From contig CACVBU010000391.1 in assembly GCA_902728285.1 (NCBI GenBank), forward strand, positions 186,001 to 250,000: 64,000 nt of DNA, in the 5' to 3' direction. A program made the position numbers and the translations under genes. A model generated the notes under the pieces. That model saw only the letters and a list, made by a program, of their open reading frames with translations, searched no databases and was not told the DNA's origin. Of this stretch, positions 36,758 through 48,382 are shown in pieces. This DNA is from Clytia hemisphaerica (Eukaryota > Cnidaria > Hydrozoa > Leptothecata > Clytiidae). Numbering within the stretch: position 1 is the stretch's first letter; the number at the start of each line of letters is the position of its first letter.

Positions 36758-38046
36758 TCAGTCTTCACTGAACCTGATTTTGACTTCAACATAGTTGTTA
36801 TTCTGCCATTGCACTAGATGTCTAAATCCGGTATAGGCATACTTAGCTTCAGCATATTTCGTATTTGGTGAAACTCCAATGAATGCATACCCGTTTTGGT
36901 ATAAGGTTCCATGATAAGAAATCCTGTCATAACTATTTTTGAAATCAGGATTCTCGTAGAAAATCTTGTTGGTACCATCATAACTTGTTCCTTTGTGTTG
37001 GATAAATTTAGCTTGAGTTGATGCATATGACCATAATTTGACTCCTTGGTTATCAGTACGATTACCAATGTTGAAGTAGAGATCTCCATAGATAAGACAG
37101 CTCCCTGGGTTGTTGTTGCAAAAGATTCTGACTTCAATGTACAGTTTGAATGTCATAACTGTTAAAATAAAAAGCATATATATAAAAGGGGTTGTTAGTT
37201 GTGATTTAGAGCTGTCGTTGAAAGAGATTCTCAAACAGTAAAGTTCAAATTAGCAAGCACCTCACTAAAAACCGGGATTTTTCATCTCGTTTCTTAGTGA
37301 GTTCCACTTTGACGATTTTTGAAAAAAAGAAGCCTTTCAAGTGTTTTGACGCAAGTTCCCCTACTGCAAAGGCTTTCAAAAGTTTAAAATGTCGTCAAAA
37401 AATCGAATGTTTGGAGCCAAAAAACCTGGGCCCAAAACATTCGAAAAAGTCGCAAAGTTGAATTATAGGCTAACTTTAAATTAGCCGATCGTCAGTTTAA
37501 TGAACGGTCATCGGTTCATTAGCCTATATCGAAAGAAGAAAATGTAATTAGAGCGAGACTAAAATTAAGAACGTCTGATGTATTTCTTTCTTAATATACC
37601 TCGAAAACTGATCACTCGCCAAATTAAATCCCCGCAAAATTTAACAAAGAGAATATGTGAAAAAATCACAACTTTTTAGTATATTTTATGGTAATTTTCA
37701 CCCATTTCAGAGTTTCAAAATTTCCAATTCGCCAAATTAAATCCCCGCCCAATTTTACGAAATTGATCTATCGCCAAATTAAATCCACGCCAAAATTAAT
37801 CCACTTAAGGTAATTTCCATCTCGAAAGATCTTTGGGATCGAACTCTTCCATTCAATAGTGTTCATGCTTATAAGAAAACGTGCATAGTAGAAAAATATT
37901 TTGAAATTTCCAGTGCGATACTTACGTGGGGGCTGGGTTGTTGTTAGAGCGGTTGTCGTTGTCGGAGGCGGTGTTGTGATCGAGGAGGCGATCAATTCCC
38001 CAGGATTCGTTATAATAGTACTGTCATCTTGAGTTGAAAATTCAAT
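36758..38046 (-). CDS. Array locus G (partial): stalk and terminal-domain exons without a local head
   Basis: Stalk exon 38046-37926 (acceptor CTTCTTGCAG, phase 0; donor C|GTAAGT, phase 1) reads IEFSTQDDSTIIT..., homologous to the start of the locus B stalk, then about 15 Thr/Pro residues. Terminal exon 37158-36758 (acceptor TTTTAACAG, phase 1, 133 codons) has CLIYG and NIGNRTDNQG, but the acidic loop is gone (YQNGYAFIGVS). I found no PAN-like head between 38046 and the next terminal exon at 40329; that interval holds a 124-bp satellite array. Either the head exon was lost or these exons are spliced to the locus H head at 45 kb (phase 0 matches). Confidence 0.75.
37159..37925. other. Locus G intron
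   Basis: Contains CGCCAAATTAAATCCCCGC blocks (37618, 37732, 37772), a dispersed repeat. No exon seen. Confidence 0.5.
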
Positions 38047-38377
38047 CTGCAAGAAGTTTATGCTAATTTGTTATATCTGAGATAAAAATTTGGAGCAAAC
38101 CTTTTGCACTACTTTAACCAAAATATTCATTCAAATCTTTATTAAAAAATCAAATCATTGTAACAAAAGAAACAAGACGACTTGAAGTCGAAAATTTCGC
38201 CTAGAATTTGAACTGCATGGGAAAAACAAGAAGTAGAGATTGAAGCTAATCTGAAATCTACTTTACATCGAGCCTTGATGAAACAATTTTACAAGAACAA
38301 CGAGGCTTAAAATCGCTAAAAAAATTAAGACCGATTTAAGAAGAATTGTTGTTTAATTTTTAAGAACTCTTATAAAG

Positions 38378-39315
38378 TATATGCTTATAAAAGATAAATA
38401 TGCTCATATTGCACGCCATCCCTTGTTTATTTTGTAAGAACTAATTACGGAAAGGTATATCACCGTCTATGCAAGAGTTATCGATTTGATTCTTATAAAG
38501 TATATGCTTATAAGAAAAATAAATATGCTCATATTGTGCGCCATCCCTTGCTTACTTTGTAAGAACTAATTACCGAAAGGTATATCACTGTCTATCAAGA
38601 GTTATTGATTTGATTCTTATAAAGTATATGTTTACAAGAAAAATGAATATGCTCATATTGTGCGCCGTCCCTTGTTTACTTTGTAAGAACTAATTACCGA
38701 AAAGTATGTCACCATCTATCAAAAGTTATTGATTTGATTCTTATAAAGTAAATGCTTATAAGAAAAATAAATATGCTCATATTGTACGCCATCCCTTGTT
38801 TATTTTGTAAGAACTAATTACCGAAGGGTATATCACCGTCTATCAAGAGTTATTGATTTGATTCTTATAAAGTGAATGCTTATAAGAAAAATGAATATGC
38901 TCATATTGTGCGCCGTCCCTTGTTTACTTTGTAAGAACTTATTACCGAAAGGTATGTCACAATCTATCAAGAGTTATTGATTTGATTCTTATAAAGTAAA
39001 TGCTTATAAGAAAAACGAATATGCTCATATTGTGCGCCATCTCTTGTTTACTTTGTAAAAACTAATTACCGAAAGATATATGTTCATATTGTGCACCGTC
39101 CTTTGTTTACTTTGTAAGAACTAATTACCGAAAGGTATATCACCGTCTATCAAGAGTTATTGATTTGATTCTTATAAAGTATATGCTTATAAAAAATAAA
39201 TATGCTCATTTTGTGCGCCATCCCTTGTTTACTTTGAAGAACTAATTACCGAAAGGTATATCACCGTCTATCAAGAGTTATTGGTTTGAATCTTATAAAG
39301 TATATGCTTATAAGA
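38378..39315 (+). repeat. Satellite array, about 124-bp unit, about eight copies
   Basis: Successive CGCCATCCCTTG words fall about 123-126 bp apart, with one unit shortened to about 58 bp. Each unit holds TTATAAAGTATATGCTTATAA, TATGCTCATATTGTGCG, TTTGTAAGAACTAATTACCG and CTATCAAGAGTTATTGATT. The array lies where the head exon of locus G would be expected. Confidence 0.93.
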
Positions 39316-40328
39316 AAATAAAGAAAAAATCAAAACTGTGTGACGTAATCCAAAGAAAACCCGCGAAAATTGTCCGTGGTTATACGAGCGTGTAATTTGT
39401 AAATTAAGTTTAGTTAGTTTTTTTCCGATGACAACGTTTATTCTCAAAAATGTCAAAAAGTAAAAAAAAAATATATTTTTCTGTTTTAAAACTCTTCAGT
39501 GATTGCCTTTCTATTATTTAAATTCTCAAATTCAATTTTGTTTAATTTTTCGCTACCGCGAGTCTGAATAGATTTAATCAAACAAACCAATCTTATCTTT
39601 TTCTTGGGTTGTCAAACTTGAATTATAAGGAGGATTGAAAAAAATACTAGCCATAGTGATACTTTTGTGAATATGACATTTATTTACTACAATTTCTGTT
39701 TTCAAATAAAAATGAAATCAGAAAGTATCAACAAAAAAAAGTCTAGCCAGACGAATTTCGCGAGATTATAAATTATCATATTAAATTAAAATATTATATT
39801 AAAAGTCATTATTTTTTGTGCCCAGTAGGGACTTGACTTTTAACCTGCTCTTTAAAGATTTTATCTGAAAAAGTATTCTTTTAATCTACTTAGTTTCTTT
39901 TACCTAAAAAGCTTAAAAATTAGCAATTATCGCCACAGTTATGAATTTTGAGGCACAGATTACTTTTTTTCTTTTTCAGGTTTCGTTCAAACGTTAGCCT
40001 CGTATTATTTACGACGTTGTTCTTATAAAAAAGTGTGTTATTTGGGAAATTTTGTTTTTGAATAACAATTTCCTAACTTTGTGGGATGCAAAGAGAAACA
40101 CCATTCTATGGGGTATACATTGTGGTACATTTACCCCTTACTTATCAAGTAACTTTTTCTTCATGAAAAGCTATTATTTTATACAAAATGACAGATTATT
40201 TAAAACTTAAACCTATTCATATTCATTGTCCATCGTGCTTCCTCGCTTGAACAATACATGTGGAGAAATTAGGAAGTTTATATAAAAAAAATAGTTTTAC
40301 TGTTTTTTTTTTGTTCCTTTCTTTAAGG
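39316..40328. other. Spacer between satellite and locus H terminal exon
   Basis: AT-rich, no exon-like segment. A TTCTTATAAAAAAGTGTGTT end of a dispersed element occurs at about 40020. Confidence 0.35.
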
Positions 40329-43300
40329 TTACTTCTCATATATGATTCGCACTTCAACCCAATCGCTACCATATTTTTTTTTTCGACTGTGGTGGACCCC
40401 GAACACGTCTCTAGCATAGATATAGACATTACTAAATGTAGCAATTGTGTCATCCCCTGTTATGTCTGATTCTTTGATAGTACCAGAGATACTGATTTTA
40501 TCGTTGCTGGTTTGAAAGGCTTCGTATTCTTGAAATGACTTAGTGACACTGTAGTATTTTGGTGTCCTCTCATTAATTTCGACGGTGCTGCTTCCTGATA
40601 CCGGACCCCATATAGCGATATTTTGATTCGACGCTCTGTTTCCAATATTAAGTTTAAGTGATCCATAAATCTCACACGTGCTCCCTGCATCATCGTAGCA
40701 GTAGATGCTGATACGAATACTCATAGTGTAGGTTTGTACTAAAATCAAAATACGAAGGGCTTCAAAGTTGTTTGAGTTATAATTTCGAGTAATAGAGACT
40801 GGCTTATAAAGGCCGGTCTCCACTTGCGCGCGCTTCAATCGCACTTTTCGAGCAAAGCTTCAACGCTATTGGTAAAAAAAAAGAAACAATTCCATTGGCG
40901 AGATCTGACGTAACGGTTGAAAAAACTTTTTTTCGAGTGCGCGCTACATTTTCATGACATAATCTTTTTGCAAGCAAAAAGGATTGAATCCAAAAAGTGC
41001 CGCAATTAGAGACCGGTCTTAAAGGTATTGTTAACTACAATCCCGGGCAAAAGTCTGTAGAATTCTCAAAAGTTCCCCAGAATAAATATGGTCACTAAGT
41101 CACTAAAGAAAATTCACCAAACTGGCAGCACAAGTGGCTTATGGTAAAGTAAACTGACAACGTTAATCGTTGTGATTTTTGACTCGTTGGCGAAATTTCA
41201 AAAAAACAAACTAGGCTATATTAGGCTATTTTTGACCTTATTGGTCAAAGCTTAGGTCAAAGAGCAATTTTCTTTTCTTTCTGCTGAACCAATAAGCTCA
41301 ATACACTTCTATCGACTTCAAAAGAAAATGACGATTTCAAAATGAAACAAGACGACTTAAAGTCGAAAATTTCGCATAATATTTGAACATCAACGACGAA
41401 GACGCGTGAAACGTGACTCCTGCAGCATTATGGATTTTGAATGAAGCGTTACACAAAATATACACATTGTAGTACACAAAGGTCGTAGATACCCTGTTTT
41501 CTTATGAAAAATCTGAATAAAAACAAAAAGATTCCTAAAACATGCGACTAAAAAATTCCTTTTTATAAGCGTAAAAAAGATCTTTTAATTGGGTTCAGAA
41601 TAAATCAGAGAACTGCAATATACTTGAGAAAAATAATTTTAAAATTTTTTGAAAATGAAGAAAAAAAAAGAACTTTCCATTCTTTGATGCCAGAGACTTC
41701 ATTTTGTGCACCACCCTCAAAATTATTGGGCTTTTCCCGAAAAAATTTGAATATTGCAGAATATTGTAGGGGGGGGGGTTGGAGGATATAAATTTTTTTT
41801 GAAATTTACCCTGTGACTTTTGACCCACAGACAGCAGGTCTAACCCCCCGTACAGCAGGTCTAACTCTCTGACAAACATCAGTTGACTCCATGGACAATC
41901 AAAACTACCCTAAAACAGAGCAAAATTACCCCAAACAGAGCAAGTTTACCCATCCACCGGACAAGGCAAATTTTGTAGATTTTTCATTAACCCCCCTCCC
42001 TGGACACTATATTCTCTACCCCCCCCCCCATGTATAGGCATTTTCTGGCAGAGGCCATTAAAGGCAAAAAGCAGTTGAGCTCAAGCTTCTGAACTAGAAA
42101 ATGGCAGGGTAAAATCTAGCCAACTTTAAGCTTTAAATAAATAATACTCGTTGAGATTAAAATTTTCCCAAATTTCAACACAAAAATCCATATAAAAATA
42201 TATTAACTTAAGGATACAGACTTCGGTCAAGATATAATATGGGGACTTATTTACCACCTGTCACTCAAATTTTCCCACCACATACTAATTGACTAAACCT
42301 CACTAAAAGTGATGCAATTATTTTCAATTTTCAATTATTTTCTGATGCTATAATAGACCTTTAAAATTAATTATTTCTAGGTTGACCGTAAATCTTTCAA
42401 AATCATAAAATAAATGTTTACACACCAGTGAAAGTAGTAAGTGCTAAAAACAGTAAAAGAATCAATATTATATTTATACGTAATTGATTAATGGCCCTTC
42501 TAGAAAATCACAACAAAGAATCCTTTATGCTCTAACTGCATCCCATTAACACAAACCTTCCCCAACCTCTTGTTGGTTATCCCGGGGTGAGATTCCAAAA
42601 AAGTATCAAGAATCTTAGTGCGGAAATGGGAATCTCATACAAAACAACGGTACCACTGGAGTTTTTAATGATTCAAAATGAAAATCCAGATTGGCAAAAG
42701 AGGTATCAAGATCGATGAAGTTTGATTAAAGCACAATTAGTTTGATTTATTACCATTCTTTTTACACTCTGATGGCTTATTAGTAGACCCACGATAAAGC
42801 TTAAAGAGCAGGCCAATATCTATCATCCCATCGACCAAGCGATGTCAATCGAACTGTTTGATTACTGAACCAAATCCAACAGTCATCGAACCAATAAATT
42901 CCGGTTAGTTTGATTGATGTACGATGTGTTTGATTGAGCTGTTGCGCTAGCAATAACTAGAATCATTTAAGCTACAAAAACACTGATTGGATTTAATCGA
43001 ACTGCAATGTAAGTAATCAAACTTTAATCAAACATCAAACTGAAGATTTTCTGGCAAAGTTCTATTACTGTTAAATTAAGTTCGATAATCGAACACCTAT
43101 CGTTCGATTTCGTTCGATGTGTTCAATTACCAAAATCGGTTTAATTGATCATCATCGCCTGGCATCGGCGAGGAAAAGCTGGAACCTTTACTTAAACCAA
43201 ACTCATCGAACACCAATCAAACAATCAAACTTCATCAGATAAAAAACTGTCATCAAACTTATAGGTATAATCAAACTAATCAAAAAATTTTCTTACCAAA

Positions 43301-44143
43301 TTAGGCTCAGTAATCAAACAGCTAAATCGTTCGATTTCGTTGGATAGCTCGACAGTTCGATTACGGAAATAATTGCTGAATTTCAATTGACATGATGATA
43401 TTTCTAGGAAATATATACATGGAAAAACTTGCTAAACCAGACTGTTTGTCACAACTGGTTAATATTTAACACATAACTATCTGGTGAAAAAAGGAAAAAA
43501 AGATCATACCTGTGCTGTTTGTAGTTTCAGTAAAGAAGAGGGTTTTATGTGTGAGTGTTGTTGTTGTGTAAAATTAACTCTTTTTATACTACTCACTGAG
43601 CATTATCAATTTATTGGTGCATTCACTAACTACACAAACATAAAATACTTAGTAGTAAACGAATAATAAACCTCTAAATACTCTACAAAAGACCAGAAAA
43701 CATGATAAAAATTTATACATCTCAAGTTTCAAAAGCATGCGTGCAATCAAGCAGCCATTAAAAAATTATCATGATGAAGATAGATGTTTACAAAGGCTTG
43801 GTTACACTTCTTGCACTAGCGTATTTTAATTATTAAGAAAAGCGCTGTTTTTTATCTTTGTGAGTGAGTCCACTTTTAGAACATTGGCCGTAGTACGCCC
43901 GCAGCCAAACGCCCACGCCATAATTTACGCCCAAAAAATTTTCTCGCCACACACACACACACACACACACACATAGAAAGACTATCGTAATACTTTCGCT
44001 ATGCGAAATTAATAAGGAATTACATAGACCTATACCCGACATTGGTTTGCTTGAAATTTTAAATTAGAATTTACTCACGTTGTGGCTGAGTTGTAGGGGT
44101 GACAGTCGTCGTCGCTGTTGTTGTTGTTGTTGTTGTTGTTGAT

Positions 44144-44174
<31 letters not shown>

Positions 44175-45057
44175 TTGGGGATGTTGTTGGACTAGGATGT
44201 TGAACTTGCCTCTCTTCGTACGAGAATTCAGCCTGAAAAGTTTAAAATTGTATTACCACAAAATCATGAGAAAAGTTTTTTGGCTGACATTTGAAATGTC
44301 GAGTTAGCCTAAGATATGTTCCCTTCACACCTCCATGGAAGTGGGGGATAGATTTGTGGACCCTCTCAAACTTTTATTCGAATCTTTCTTTAACTCGAAT
44401 TGATTTTTAGTACCCGTCAAGGGGGATACTTCTGTTTTCAAAATGCTTTCTATAATTCGAACCTCCAAGTAATTCTAATTAGCGAAAGACAACTAAAGAG
44501 TCCATACACTCCCTTCTCACAGACCCGGTAGAATTTTTTCAGCCAGTGGGGATAAAAATAACGGACTGAAACTCGATGGGGATTGATATTCCCATATTCT
44601 CTTGTTTAGTCAGGAAATTCAGTGGGGATGGGAAAAATAGCATAATATTTTGCAGTGATGATAGCTTTATTTGACTATTTTCAGTGGGGACAAAAATTGG
44701 AGTATAATTTTCCACAGGGGACGATATTTTGGCCATTTTTTCCAGTGGGAAGGCCTTGCTTAAATTTTAATGGTAGAAAACATTGTTTACTTTTTTATAA
44801 ATCAGTCCATTTTTAACGTCCTCAGTATAAACAGAATCTTGAACTTTATCCAAACAATAACATTTCTTATCTTCAGTGTAGAAAGGTGTTTTCTTTAAAC
44901 GTTGACATTGGAAAGTACATTCAACTGCTGAACGTGCAAATTCAACAAATGTGGCGTTGTCTACAGACGTCTGAACTTGGTCACTTTTATAAAGACAACA
45001 AAATCCTGTCGTCCATAGTTTAAATAATACCAGTAGGTGACAGTCAAAATAATTCAT
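40329..45057 (-). CDS. Array locus H: secreted PAN-like head, Thr stalk and E-[VLI]-Y-G domain
   Basis: Three exons: head 45057-44791 (89 codons, donor AAA|GTAAAC, phase 0), stalk 44232-44079 (acceptor CTTTTCAG, donor C|GTGAGT, phase 1) and terminal 40738-40329 (acceptor TTGATTTTAG, phase 1). About 276 residues. The head is the short PAN-like type, close to B and A (TSVDNATFVE, C-x(3)-C, C-x-C-L-D-K). The stalk begins AEFSYEERQVQHPSP, then Thr runs. The terminal domain is the most consensus-like member: YCYDDAG, CEIYG, NIGNRASNQN and acidic loop KESD...GDDTIA. The last intron (about 3.3 kb) is the longest in the array and contains several repeat elements, including one with GACCGGTCT ends just upstream of the terminal exon. 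Confidence 0.85.
40808..41023. mobile_element. GACCGGTCTC inverted-repeat element in locus H intron
   Basis: Ends AAAGGCCGGTCTCCACTTGCG and its approximate inverse TAGAGACCGGTCTT; internal inverted GCACTTTT/AAAAAGTGC. Starts about 70 bp upstream of the terminal exon. Confidence 0.6.
41727..42057. mobile_element. TGGGCTCTTCCAGAAA family element, degenerate copy
   Basis: Begins TGGGCTTTTCCCGAAAA, contains CCGGACAAGGCAAATTTTG as in the 52831 copy, C/G runs, and ends TTTTCTGGCAGAGGCCA. Confidence 0.55.
42700..43390. repeat. Stretch built from ATCGAAC/ATCAAAC motifs
   Basis: Many dispersed short words such as AATCAAAC, ATCGAAC, GTTCGATT and GTTTGATT on both strands within 700 bp. Not strictly periodic; origin unclear. 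It lies in the last intron of locus H. Confidence 0.5.
43951..43972 (+). repeat. (CA)n microsatellite
   Basis: About eleven CA units in the locus H intron. Confidence 0.9.
44519..44757. repeat. CAGTGGGG fragment in locus H first intron
   Basis: Five CAGTGGGG-like blocks and an ACAGACCCGG start, homologous to an arm of the 33192 element, in the intron between head and stalk exons of locus H. Confidence 0.6.
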
Positions 45058-45261
45058 GTCTTAGTAAAATTCGATGAAAAATTTGATCTTATTTATCTGA
45101 GCAACTGTTAAAAATTCTCTCAAAAATTCTTTCTATCTCCACAAATGAATTCTTCACTGAATTTTTGTCTTTGAGCCGTTTATATTTCAGAAATTTTGAT
45201 AGGATATAAAGAAATCACACAATATCATCTTCCGAATATTCAATCAAACTTAGAATTATAT

Positions 45262-45494
45262 ACACGCTTTTTTTATAAGAATACACTTTATAAGAATGTC
45301 CATGGTGAAAATGGCCAAAAAATTAAGAATATGCTAAGAATATCATCATCATGGAATTTTGCTACTCAAGCTAAGAATGTCATTTTTAGAGCATTTTAAA
45401 TTATAAATTGCTAATTACCCCCAAGTAAAAAGAATGCTGAAAGAATATCCATGATGAAATGGATTTACACCATTCTTATAAAAAAAAAACGTGT
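45262..45494. mobile_element. ACACGCTTTTTTTATAAGAA inverted-repeat element with TA flanks
   Basis: Perfect-looking inverted ends (ACACGCTTTTTTTATAAGAA and TTCTTATAAAAAAAAAACGTGT) with TA at both borders, which suggests a Tc1/mariner-type MITE. Lies just 5' of the locus H head exon. Confidence 0.72.
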
Positions 45495-48110
45495 ATTACA
45501 AATATGTCGATATGATGATAATTTTATTTCTTTAAATCTAAATTATATATTTGGAATCTATAGATATGCAGACGGTGAAAGTTCCATTTTGTAAACAAAG
45601 TAACTTTAATTCACCCGATGCAATGACTCGATGCTTGGAGTCGGGTTTACTGTTTTTGTAGTCTACAACTCAATACTATTAAGACATGTTTTCAATATGA
45701 AAGTCAAAATCTTTTGAGCCTCCGAATGTTCCTAAATTTCTTGCTAAAAGTATTCTTAAAATATTTTTTATTTTCAGCATTTTCAGAGTACTTTAGTGTA
45801 ATTTCATAAAGAAAAATTGCAATGTGCAATGTGCGGAGTAATCAGGATCTCCTCGGAGATCAGTTTATACCTAATTTATTCTCTGAAAGACAGATAAAAC
45901 CCAATGCTACATAATGTTTTGGCTGAAAGTGTTCTTAAAATATTTTTACTTTCAGTATAACAGATTGTTTTAGTGTAATTCCCTAAACAATTGCATGCTT
46001 TTAGAGTGCACAAAGCTATAGAATGGTCCTTAAAAGAATCTATCTGAAATATTTTTTTCTTTAACTAAATTCAAAAAGAAAGCCCAACAAAGAGAGATTT
46101 TACACCTCATCTCATAACAGATCATCCCTTCTGCTTCAGGCTCTGATTTAAAGAGATGTGGCGTATGTAATGATTATGACCTGGTTCTTCAGGCAAAACA
46201 TTCAAAACCAGGTTGTCTTTTGCACGAAAACTGCAACGTTTTATTGGTCCAGCGCGCAGCAGAATGGACCTTTAAAAAGCAACTGATCGAAAAGATTTTG
46301 TCTTTGTCGGGGCTTGTGCGCGCAATAAATTAACAAGTCCAGGCTAAACCAACCGCCGATCCAAAATTTTTGCCCCGCTTACCCGCGCGATGTTTGACCT
46401 ATGTTTTGGATTGAATTGGTAGTAGAGTCAAATTTCCCGGTTAGATTAAAGGGTTGTTTCAGGTAGGGCCAGGTAGGGTTAGGGCTAGGGTTGGGGATGG
46501 GGATGGGAGTTAACCCCTGGTTAGGGTTTTAGCCTCCGGGTAAAGTTTGGAGTAAATACCATGTTTATAAGCAACTTTGAACTCCTTAATGCAGTTGTGA
46601 CTGGATGGCCGAGTGGTTAAGGCGCTGGCGTTCAAATCATAGGTGCTTTGTGTATAGTGGGTTTGAATCCCATCGGCGGTAAAAGTTTCGAATATTCTAG
46701 TCTAGCATGCTAGACGACTTAACTCAGTAAAAAATAGGAAGTAGAAAACTTGACAGGAGCATCAATATAGTCGTCTAGAATATTTTGTGCACAACAAACT
46801 TTTCATAAAAATTCTCTTTTTTCATGTTTTTGGATAACATTTTCAGGGGGTCTTGTTGGTTTGTTTTGGTTTGGTTTTTTTTTCTTTCACTTAGAAATTC
46901 TCATTGGCTGAAAATTTTATTTGTTTATATATTTTGTTGTATATGATTGTTTTCTCACCCCGCAGAAATCTGCGGGCCCTGCTGGAACTCCCGTAAGCTA
47001 CGGAAACCACCTTAGCCCAGTCGTTTATTTTAACCATATCCCGACATAAAAATTTCCCGCTTTCAACAAAAACGTTATAAACGACTGGATTCCCAGTCTA
47101 CGAATATTCGGGAAATGCATCAAAAACTTTCAAAACTTAGCAATACAAAGAAAGTATCAAAGAATAGATGCTCAGAGTGGAGGATGGGAAGGAAATTTTT
47201 TTGCGTCACTTAAGGAACCCGGTACGAACGACATTCGGTTATTGCCACGTCAGCTGGACCTTCACGCCGCTCCGGCTTCTTGTGTTTATGTTATGTTTAT
47301 GTCGTTAGTTTTGGTGCGATTGTTTATCTTAAGTCAATTGACACGTTAGAAAGCATATTTGATATTCATCCTAAATCTGGATGAAAAAAGATCAAAGCGG
47401 TCCGCCAACCCGGGTAGATTCTTTCTTTTATTGAGCTATGACCTATGATCTTCAGACTGAATACGTGCAATGCGCGGAGTACTCAGGATCTCCTCGGAGA
47501 TTGTAAACTAATTTGTTAGCTAAATAGATTGTATACCCAAATCAATCTGAAAGGTCATTTGTCACGTTTATAATGGCGGGTGTTCTTAATCGCTTCATAC
47601 ATTTTTATTTCAATTGAAGAATATATAATGTCTACAATTTTGTTTGACATAAGTTCTCAGGCGAACATAAATCATAAATTAACAGACAATGTCCCCCCAA
47701 AAAGCGACAAAAATTTTACATAGAATAAAACTTTTCATTTTAAATCTTCTTCATTTTATACATACATAGATAGATAACCAAGAGTATTTTAAATAGATAT
47801 TTCCACAACATGGGTTCTTACACTATTCTAACGTCCGATTCTTGCTCTTTTCTTTATCTCCACAAAATTACGGAATATATTTCAAAAGAATGAAAGGAGT
47901 TTTTCAGGACAAATTTCTCAAATCATCTTACAGTCAACTCTCTCTAATTCGAACCTCTATTATTCCTCTAAAATATTGGGCCCCTCAGCTGAAAAGTTGT
48001 TTAAAGGGTTTAAATTATTCTCTGTAATTCGAAACATTCTCCAATTCGAAGAAAATCTTTGTCCCCACGACGATCGAATTAGATCGAATTAATTGTATCA
48101 TTAAAGATTG
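45495..48110. other. Spacer between the array and COX15
   Basis: Apart from the tRNA-like piece, holds two copies of GATCTCCTCGGAGAT in similar context (about 45847 and 47488) and a short GGTAGGGTTAGGG-rich tract (46460-46535). No COX15 exon recognised. Confidence 0.45.
46600..46690 (+). pseudogene. tRNA-Leu(CAA)-like pseudogene or SINE head
   Basis: TGGCCGAGTGGTTAAGGCGC matches the D arm of class II tRNAs, TTCAAAT could be a loop with anticodon CAA, and GGGTTTGAATCCCA is a good T arm. The acceptor and anticodon stems do not pair, so it is not a working tRNA as it stands. Confidence 0.6.
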
Positions 48111-48337
48111 TTAAAGATTTTATTTTTACATAAGAGTTCCCGTTTCATATCAGACACGTATTTCTTATCAGGACAGTGGTCTGCCTATTGTTATATTATG
48201 CTGATATAAGCAAAAAATTCTTTTCCTTTTTCTGACCAATCTTGCTCCAGATCCGTGTCAATCCAATGTGAAAAAGGTTGCAAATTAAAATTGATGACTA
48301 AGCAATATCACTCTTATTTAAAAAAACATAACCTTTA
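48111..48337 (+). mobile_element. TTAAAGGTTTT inverted-repeat element (copy 3, next to COX15 exon)
   Basis: Same ends and internal sequence as the copy at 4331. It ends 45 bp before the COX15 exon at 48383, so it lies in the intron next to the splice acceptor. Confidence 0.65.
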
Positions 48338-48382
48338 ATGTGACAAAAATAACGAAATATTTTTTTCTCTCTTATCCATCAG

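Noticed and set aside
38378-39315. CRISPR-like regular repeats
   Set aside because: Whole 124-bp units repeat in tandem with no unique spacers, in animal DNA; it is a satellite.
46460-46535. Telomere-like GGGTTAGGG tract
   Set aside because: Only a few degenerate units; not enough for an interstitial telomere.
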